Shown: positions 56,255-64,000 of the stretch, in pieces
Position numbering within the stretch: position 1 is the stretch's first letter
Layout: each line of letters begins with the position of its first letter
Assembly (NCBI GenBank): GCA_023374045.1
Contig: CM041782.1
Coordinates: 181,618,629 to 181,682,628, forward strand
Reading direction: 5' to 3'
Length of the DNA: 64,000 nt
Origin: Limonium bicolor
Lineage: Eukaryota > Streptophyta > Magnoliopsida > Caryophyllales > Plumbaginaceae
Position numbers and translations under genes: made by a program
The notes under the pieces: model-generated
Seen by the model: only the letters and a program-made list of their open reading frames with translations
Told to the model about the DNA's origin: nothing
The model's database searches: none

Positions 56255-58669
56255 TGAAATACCCCTAAATTAATTTAAATTAATTTAGGGGATTTCTTTT
56301 ATTAAACCATAAATAATACTATTAATATTAAATTATGGTATGGAATTATGAATATTAAATTATTATATGGAATTGTGAAATTTATTTAGGGGTTTTCTCC
56401 TATTTAACCCTAATTATTATACATTATTATATATTATTATGAATTTAATAATAAGATTTATAAGTCAATAAATCTTGGAAAATTTCTAAACACTCCAAAT
56501 ATATTATAAAGATTTTAGGAAGTGTTGGAACATTGTTTTGAAACATAAAAGTCAATATAAAATTCTAGAAACCTTAAAGCTTATTAAGCCTTGCTAGAGT
56601 TGACTTTTTGAGAATGGTCAAACCAGGCCATGAAACCTATACCAATAAATAGGTTATGAAAAACCATGAAGATCGATAAAAAGAACGTTAAAAACGGATC
56701 ATCCTAGCCAAAGTTATGATAATTGAAGTTTAGAGCCAAAATTTTGAGAAATGCTGACGTGTCAGTCAGCCAGGCACTACCACTGAACAGTCCCAGTAGT
56801 TTTTCGACAGTTTGGCATGTCGAGGGTCGATTTTAGACGCCTATATCTCCTATTACTCCACCATTTGGTATGCCGTTGTTTCATTCTTCTCCTTATCCCT
56901 CTTTCCAACCATTACTCACACATCATCTAACTCCTTCTACAATACGGAAAATTGATCCAAAGTTGGCTCCTCGCAGTTCGTAACCCAGAACTGCAGTTTT
57001 TCCTGAAATCGGGTAAACTTCGTCACGCCATAACTTCTTCATTCTCATCCAAATTTCGTGTTCTTTAGCTTGTTTTGAAGATCTAATCCCTCTACAACTT
57101 TCATGTTGATGGCCAAGGCTGATTCGCACTGGTTTGGGAGATAAACTGTCTAAAGTTGCCTACTCGATCACGGTGGAAATCTGCCCAGTTCATCCCGAAA
57201 CCAACTAGGTAAACACCGATCTTGAGAGATCTATAACTTTCTCCCTAGTTCATCAAAATCAATGATTCTTCCACTAACATCTAGAGTTACATGTCTAGTT
57301 TGGATTGTGATAGGTTACATGAATCAAATCTCTCTCAGTTGGTGCGAGTTGATTCGAGAAGTGGCATACCTGAACCGCACATGAAATAACGATTTCCAGT
57401 TTTCCCGATTTCATTTCGCCCCGTTAATGCAATTCCGGTGAGTCTCCGATCAAATTGCTCCGATGTTGATGTTCGTAGTCATGTTTCCGATCAAACCCAC
57501 ATGCCAATTTACTCTATTATGCATTACAATGGGGGAATTTGTTAAAATTGAATTCGAATTGAACTTTGAACCCTAACTTCGAACCCAGATTCGAAATTAC
57601 TCAATTCTGCATGAAAATTGGGGAAATTGGTACCATTAGAACCGGGATTTAATTTCGAGTCGATAGGAGCAAGAATCATCGAATTTCGTTCTGTGGATTG
57701 TGAGAAATCATCAGATTAGTACTCGATCCCCTTATTGCCTTCGCTGAAGAACTTGCGTGTTCTGGGCCGTCCGATCGCGTTAATAAACATGGACGGCCAG
57801 ATTAGATCGTGGGTTTAAGTTGTAATAAGTTAATGTATTTTCCAGAATAAAGTCCTAACTTGCTAGATTTATTTAATGGCCTTCCCGAATGTATTTTGAC
57901 TTGAAATTTTAACCATAGATTCCTTATAATCTAGTTTATTTTGATGTAAATTAATATGGGTTTTGAGTTTTTAAACATAAGTTATGATTTTTGCAAGTTA
58001 CGGTATTATGGAATTATTTGGGTAATTTAAAAGATATTTTTATGAAATAAAAATTTTATAATATGTCTAAAATGTTATAGTTATATATATTAATTTGGGA
58101 ATTTTTGGACAAGGGTAAATAGGTTTAAAAATTATGTTTATGGTTTTCATAAGAATAACTTATAATATATGGTTTTTAATATAACAAAAATTAAAGTATG
58201 TTGTCAATAACTTTATAGGTTGGGGAAAATATAATAAGACTAAACTAACATTTAATACAGAATGTTAATAAATATTTTTGGGTGTAAACTTTTAAGTGAA
58301 GTAAATATATATATAGATGTACGTATATATAAACGAAATAAAAAGTAACTTAGGTTAAATCGAGGAACTAAATTAATCTACATTTATATTAATTATATAA
58401 TATGGAAGTTAATATACTTAATTGAAACTAAGGAAAATACCTTATTTTATAAACCATATATTGGATGTAGCTATGTGTAAAAGTTATTATAATAATTAAG
58501 TGCAATAAAACTACACAAGGTGAATATCTTGAATAAATCCTAATATTATACACATAAAAGAAACTGCTAATAAAAGATCAAAAGGAAAACAATACCTTAT
58601 AGAAAATATAATATGAAGGAATTAATGAGATAAACTAAACCTCTACTAATACTAATAAAGAATATTATA
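56255..58669 (+). repeat. 3' LTR of the large element, truncated by insertion
   Basis: It aligns with 42404-44832 at high identity, with many 1-3 base indels in simple sequence. It stops at 58669, where another LTR starts. The remainder presumably resumes beyond the window. Confidence 0.88.
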
Positions 58670-61075
58670 GGAGATACCCCAAACCTTGGTATGTTGTTTA
58701 AATATCAAACTATGGTATGTAAAGGCGAAAAAGTGCCTTAGAAACATCAGTGGACAATTTAAAATATAGTAAAGTGCCGTAAAGCACTAAGACACAGTAC
58801 GAGCAAAAACATGCTCTAAGCTATGAGTGAACTTGGTTAGGACCCAAAGAGCCTACCAAGACTTAATAACATTTAATTATGATTTTATAAGGCTAATTAA
58901 GTCCTTAGGAAACTTTGGTAGACATGAAACCAAACAAAACACAAGGTAATACCTTAAAGTCAATATGAGCAAAAATGTGCTCTAAGCTTGGGATAAATGT
59001 GTATAAGGCCTAATGGTCATACCTATGCCTTAATTATATGTTAATGAACATATTAAATCAATTACCAAAGAAAACCAAGCTTGAAAACAAGTTAAAACGC
59101 AAAATGTGCTTTAAGGAGTCTTAAAGCACGTTTTTGAAAAATTGTCTTGTAAATGAGTTTTGAATGGCTAAATGTCCATCACTACTCTTTAATTAATATG
59201 TGTACTATAGTATCACATTTGGGTGGCCATATTAGTGGGAAATCGAAAATTTCACTTCTATGTGCCTTAGTTTGTGAATAGTAACTTTTATAAGCTAGTT
59301 TGTAACATATAATGTTATAAGTAATTAAATTGGTCAACAAAGACAAATATACCCTTCTAATAATAAGGGGGCCGGTTTTTGGTAGTAATGAGTCACCAAA
59401 CATGTTAACTTGATAAGTAAATAAAAGTGACTCATAGGTTACTATTTGCTTTAAGTTATAAATATCTTCAAAAAGCAAAAACCAATCTCATTCTCCTTCT
59501 TTCTTCATTTCCCACGGTTGAGAGGCTTCTTCAACCTCTCTTCTTCTTCCATTCACGGTTTGGAATAGTGCTCACCAAGCTCCACCTTCCATTGTCACTA
59601 ATTCCAAGCTCACTTGTTCAAATCAAAAACAAACACCACCAATCTCTTCCTCTCATCAAGCTCTTCAACTCTATCCTTTCAAAATCCCAAGAGCTCCATT
59701 TCGGTGCCAAGAGGAATCACCATGGGAGGAGCTTGAGCTCACCTTTCCACATATTTTTGTTCTCCTTTGCTTCAAGGTAAGGAAACTCAAAGAAAATCCT
59801 TGTTTCCTCCATGTTTTCATGTTGACCGAAAATTCACCTCACCATGTTGTATTTACCTTGCTTGTTTTAGCTTCATTCCAAGCTTTCATGGACTAGGTGG
59901 AGTCCTCTCTTGATACTCATTCAAGCTCTCTTTCCATTCCAAGGTAAAACAATCATTTTAATGCCTTAAAACAATATATGTAACTAGGGTTTACAATGAG
60001 ATGAAGCTTAAAGCTTGAATACTCATTATGTTGTTTGTACAATGTATAGAACTTGACAAGGAATCAAGTACCCCACCGGTTTGTAAGGAAACAAGAAAGA
60101 AGTTGTGAGGAAAAAGAGGTAAACAAACTATCTCAATGTAGTTTAAATGCCTTAGGAAAATGAGCTTGATTTGCTTGATAAAATACCTAAGGAGCCAATG
60201 GTGAGTAACCTAGTAAAGTGTTCTAAGGAGACTAGTAAAAGAACATATGTGTTGGTGTATGTATTTGCAGGTCAAAGGCATTATTATGTGGGAAATTCAG
60301 TGTTTAAGGTTTATGCAATTTAAGGGCCTAAGAGCCATGCATTTAAGGGCCTAAGTGCCAAGCAATTTAAGTATGCACTATATTGTGATGTAGTGCTTAA
60401 TGTGTGAAGTTTGTGTATAAATGTGTTTGATGGATTTTAGGTGTTCTTGGATGAAATAAGGTAGAAACCTAAGTGTTTGGATGTGGGTATACTAGAGAAG
60501 CTATGGCCAAATTTGGGAAATGTGTAAGAAGTTCTAAGTGTGGTAAGTGAGTTTTGGTGAACTAGGAAGGATTAAAGGTGAATGAATGTTTACTTGAGAA
60601 GAAAACATGTACTAAGGTGATTTAGAGTGATGCAAGGATTTAGGTGTTGTCTTGGAAGTTCTAGGAATTCAATGGGTGTTTTGTGAATGTATTAAAGTCT
60701 TGGAGAAGTTGTTTAAGGTTTAGGTAAGGTTGGTGTTCAAGGAATAAGTGATGTTTAGGTTGATGTGAAAAAGGAGATTTAGTTAGTAAGAAAAGAAGTC
60801 GAGAGGTGATGATAAGGTGTAGAGGAAACACCTTGGTGTTGTGGTCATTATAGGTGAAATGCCACCTAGAAATCATAAGGAGAAAACATTGTAAGTGTTA
60901 GGAATTTTGTGTGGAGATATAAGTAAAGGTTTAAGGAATTAGGAAAAATAGTTTTGTGAGTGTTTAAGAATATCTTAAGGGTGTGTTTGAAGTGCCAAAT
61001 GATGTTGGAACACATTAAGAGGTCTTAGGAGAAGTTTGGTGAAGATTTGGCAAAGTTTGGGTAAGTATAGAAGGC

Positions 61076-61345
61076 GACCGACCCAGGGGCCGACCCAGTT
61101 TTTGGGTCGGTCGAGCCTCTGTTAGATGTTTGTAATGTGTTCGGTAATGGTCCGACCCAAAAGGGTGGGTCGGACATGGGTCGGTCGGTCAAAGTTTCAA
61201 AAGAAGAAAATGTTCGCACATGGTCCGACCCAGTCGAGTGAGTCGGACGTGGGTCGGACGGGCATGATTATAAGGAAGTAAAAGGGTTCTGTAATGGACC
61301 GACCCAGCTGTGGGTCGGTCGGTGGGTCGGTCGGACCAAAAACAT
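61076..61345. repeat. GACCGACCC / GGGTCGGTC array (intact element copy)
   Basis: Inverted and direct GACCGACCC words match the array in the inverse solo LTR at 48768-49045. The spacer sequences differ, so the array has evolved between copies while the core was kept. Confidence 0.8.
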
Positions 61346-63114
61346 GGTTTGAGGTTATGAAATGATATGTGATGATGGGGATTGGTAGGTAATGATGTTA
61401 TAAGGATGTTAAGGACATGTTAGGGGAGTTTTAATGACACCTAAGTGGGTTAAAAGTTGTATTAAAATGTGAGAGTAAAACAAGTTAAAAATGTTAAGTT
61501 ATGTAACTAAGTTAACGGGGAAAAATTAAGCATTGACATTAAATGATCAAGCAAACCCCGATGTTAATGAAAACACGTGTGATGTTAACAGTTGTTCGAG
61601 AATTGCTCGAGGAACATAAATGGACAGGATAAGTGGACTCCGGTGACAGGTATGGTTTTCTTGCAACCTGCGTCCTACCGGATTACACCGGCTTGTATGC
61701 CAATGTGTTTTTCTGTATGTTTGCCACGTTGTAAGATAAAACATGTAATGAGTTTACAGTAATTCATATATGTGGCGTGTTCAACTCCGATACCATTTAA
61801 CCTCGGCAGTGTTAACCTTAGTTAACTGAGTCTAGGATCACATGAGAGTTCGGTATTCGGAGTAAACGACCCGTACCATGGGACGTACTAACCACGGCTA
61901 TGAGTGCGTTAATTGTGTGATATGTGTATGTGAATGTAGGGATCTCCTTGTATGTTTAACCCAGTTGTAATACTGTATGAGTTGTTATGTGACAGGCTCC
62001 ATAGTGGGGTTCTAAGTATTGTCTAAAGTAAGTATGTACTAACAGTAGTGAGGAATCCGGTTTGGCCGGCGCGCGTTTGGGAGAGGGTATCCTTCCTAGC
62101 CTTACCCTTCTCTTTGTTATGGTTGTTTCCCTCACGGGTTATGATCTCCCATTAGCTTACTCCAAAGCTTGGCTATTCTGACTTATGATCGGTTTAGGGG
62201 GAACATGTGTTTGTGTGGTGTGTTCGGGCCTCCAAACCCGAACCGCCTTAACTTAAGTTACTCGTCCAACTAATAGGACGGTAATGAGTGTTGTTGTTAT
62301 TGTATAACGAGCTTATCATGAGACTGGCAACATTCTCTAGGCTCACCAGTGTGTAAACAATGTTTGGGTCGGTTCCTAAGCGAACCATTCCCGTTGTGTT
62401 ATGTGTTTTGTTGTGATGCAATATTCATTGCGGTATTATGTTGTGTACGTGGAAACGTGCAAAGTGTTGTTAAGTGTTGTATGTAGTGTATGTTGTAGGT
62501 TGTATAATGTGGGGTGTGTGGATCATGGATATGATTCCCAGTTTGTGATAAGAGGCGTTTAAGGATAACCCGATTTAAGGGTATGTGTCGTCTATTAAGG
62601 AAGTAGCTCCGTTGGAGGAGAAACACTCTAGGGATGATAAATACCATGGGTGACTTGTTAAGTAGGATGTATTATCCGATTGTTGAGCCCATTGAGGCGA
62701 AATGTTAAGTGTTGTGTGTTTATTGTCACATGCATGATTTAAATATAATCAACTGCATGCTAAGACGACAATTAGTTGTGCGTGGCCCGGTAGCATGTGG
62801 GCTGCGGGATTACCATACCAGCAAAGGTGCTGAGCCCCTTGGGGCCACCCCTTTCTCTTCTTTCCTATTTCAGGTACGAAGTGCTGGAAGCCGTTCGAGA
62901 GTAGGACGGGTAGTCATTGTACATGGGTAAACTTTTAAGTGTATGTATACAGTAGGTGTAGTAAGACCGAAATTGTTGTCGGCAACAGTTTATAAATACT
63001 CGGTATAGTTGATAAGGATGTTGTTGTTGTTGTTGTTAATGGAAAGGGATACTAATGTATAGTTGCTCGGGAATTTAGCCCATCAGACCGGTACATTGTG
63101 TATGTATTAGCCTT

Positions 63115-63136
63115 GTTAGCCACGTGGGTGGCTAAC
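63115..63136 (+). promoter_or_regulatory. G-box stem-loop near LTR 3' end
   Basis: Stem GTTAGCCAC / GTGGCTAAC with CACGTG spanning one arm and the loop. It is conserved with changes in both arms at 22053-22074, and in shorter form at 27315-27332. It lies 92-104 bases from the LTR end in all three. Confidence 0.55.
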
Positions 63137-63233
63137 GGCGTGTAACACCAACAAGTTAAGTAATGTGATGAGGTTGTTCTTCCGCTGCAGTTTGTTGTAA
63201 GTATGTTAATGTTGGATGGGGTGTTACAAAAAG

Positions 63234-63245
63234 TGGTATCAGAGC
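63234..63245 (+). other. Primer-binding site, initiator tRNA-Met
   Basis: TGGTATCAGAGC. It overlaps a 10 bp stem, ATCAGAGCGA/TCGCTCTGAT (63238-63261). Confidence 0.9.
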
Positions 63246-64000
63246 GAAGTATCGCTCTGATGACTGAACTACCGAGCTTAGGAAGTACCGAGTTAGGATT
63301 TTAGTGCTTTGGGTTAAGGGTTGAGTGATAGCGTGAGAGATACGCTAGTTAGGAACTACCAGTGGCTACTGGAAACCTACAATATCCTTCCCACCCTCCA
63401 CAATCCCTGTATATAACTTGGGGAAACAACGCCAGAGAGGTGGAAGTCCTCTCTTACTCGGGGATACCCGATCTGGCTGTTATTAAATACCCTTAGGGTA
63501 CGGAGAACCTGTCATACGGTAGATCCCGAAAACTGGGAATCCCGGAGACGGTCTCCATCTGGATGATGTTAACCGCATTTAATAGCGAAGGATGAAGGAT
63601 TTTGTGTATAAGAGAATAGAATTTCCGGCAACCTGGGTCGACATGCAAAGCAGTCGAGAGTAACCAGCTTGCAACGCACCGACCGTGCAACAGGCAAGAA
63701 GTGGATTAGTGAAACCCGAGACGAGTGTCTACGGGACCACAGTTGATAAACAATACACCAACAGTGTACCAACCGACAAAGGAACTACAACGTAGTGCCC
63801 AAACAAGAGACAAGTCTCAGTAACCACGACAAGTGCGTGGAACGGGCTATAAGGAGGATACAATACTAAGAAAAGGGGGTCTCCCAGAATGGGAAACACC
63901 CTAGTTGATGATCGTCATGTGAAGACAGTGAGAAGTCACCTAGACAAGTTATTATCAAGACAGTAAGATCAGTGAGGGCCAACAAGGCCACTGATGACAG
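63246..64000 (+). other. Leader of the last element, no gene seen
   Basis: About 750 bases after the PBS with no gag motif and only short ORFs. The TTGGATGTTGTT-like simple sequence of the LTR is absent. Gag may begin beyond the window. Confidence 0.5.

Larger units (their letters stand above)
42404..58669 (+). mobile_element. Large non-autonomous Tekay-type element with giant LTRs
   Basis: A plus-strand element: 5' LTR 42404-53421 (5.44 kb after removing a hAT insertion), PBS for tRNA-iMet, a 2.83 kb internal region without gag or pol, a polypurine tract, and a 3' LTR from 56255. The 3' LTR matches the first 2.4 kb of the 5' LTR until another element interrupts it at 58670. The LTR is nearly twice as long as the internal region. 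The right end and TSD are outside the window; the left flank is CTGTT. Confidence 0.8.
58670..63228 (+). repeat. 5' LTR (4.56 kb)
   Basis: It ends GATGGGGTGTTACA at 63228, five bases before the PBS. Near the 3' end it has GCCCC/GGGGC (62834-62845), TTTCAG|GTACG (62873/62874) and GTTAGCCAC/GTGGCTAAC around CACGTG (63115-63136). The GGGTCGGTC array is at 61076-61345 and a (GTT)n run near 63016-63040. An ORF-like stretch at 59427-59780 shows no known motif. Confidence 0.85.
58670..64000 (+). mobile_element. Tekay-type element, 5' LTR and leader, right part outside window
   Basis: A plus-strand insertion into the 3' LTR of the large element. It starts GGAGATACCCC (a mutated TGAAATACCCC) and has a 4.56 kb LTR, a PBS and about 760 bases of leader. 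No gag motif appears before the window ends. It is the same family as the solo LTR at 46864-51562. Confidence 0.82.

Noticed and set aside
59427..59780. 117-codon frame in the last LTR
   Set aside because: Pyrimidine-rich LTR leader sequence with no recognised domain; a similar region in the inverse solo LTR does not keep a matching ORF.

Overview
The window is plant nuclear heterochromatin, probably from an angiosperm with a large genome. I found no host gene, rRNA gene or CRISPR array and no convincing functional tRNA gene. The plant assignment rests on chromodomain-bearing Ty3/gypsy polyproteins of the Tekay/Del type, primer-binding sites matching plant initiator tRNA-Met, tRNA-Asp and a tRNA-Arg-like sequence, a Stowaway-type MITE and a hAT element. 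The species cannot be named from the sequence.

Layout, left to right. 1-5667: 3' half of a plus-strand Tekay chromovirus (RT end, RNase H, integrase, chromodomain, duplicated polypurine tract, 3.05 kb 3' LTR carrying a Stowaway MITE). 6350-13431: minus-strand Tekay element with TSD AGTTC, broken gag-pol, a full LTR on the left and, in place of the 5' LTR on the right, a 260 bp palindrome made from the LTR end. It sits in repeat-rich, probably Tat/Ogre-type noncoding sequence (5668-6349 and 13437-16313). 16314-about 20749: Tat/Ogre-like LTR followed by a PBS. About 21000-22174: 3' part of a Tekay-type LTR. 22367-23527: LINE-like remnant and two fold-back MITEs. 23956-42403: one minus-strand Tekay-type LTR split by a solo LTR (24763-26140, TSD CCCGG), a 6.95 kb solo LTR (27211-34160, TSD TTTAC) and a non-autonomous tRNA-Asp-primed element (35186-41092, TSD GTTGA). 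42404-58669: a large non-autonomous Tekay-type element with a 5.4 kb 5' LTR, itself interrupted by a hAT element (46411-51977, TSD ATAAAAAT) that holds a 4.7 kb solo LTR (46864-51562, TSD GGACC). 58670-64000: 5' LTR, PBS and leader of another member of that last family, inserted in the 3' LTR of the 42404 element.

Most inserts keep exact target-site duplications, so the order of insertion can be read directly; the deepest stack has four levels. Coding capacity is almost lost. The only sizeable plausible retroelement reading frames are an intact RT segment, an integrase/chromodomain segment, a 245-codon ORF of unknown function in the tRNA-Asp-primed element, and gag/PR fragments.

The most unusual signals are noncoding: the palindromic LTR end with an intact TSD; stem-loops at fixed positions near Tekay LTR 3' ends, some with compensatory changes; a hairpin built on the PBS; and repeated hairpin plus polypurine-tract modules. 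LTR pairs differ by many 1-2 base indels in simple sequence, so residual assembly error is a real alternative explanation for some frameshifts.
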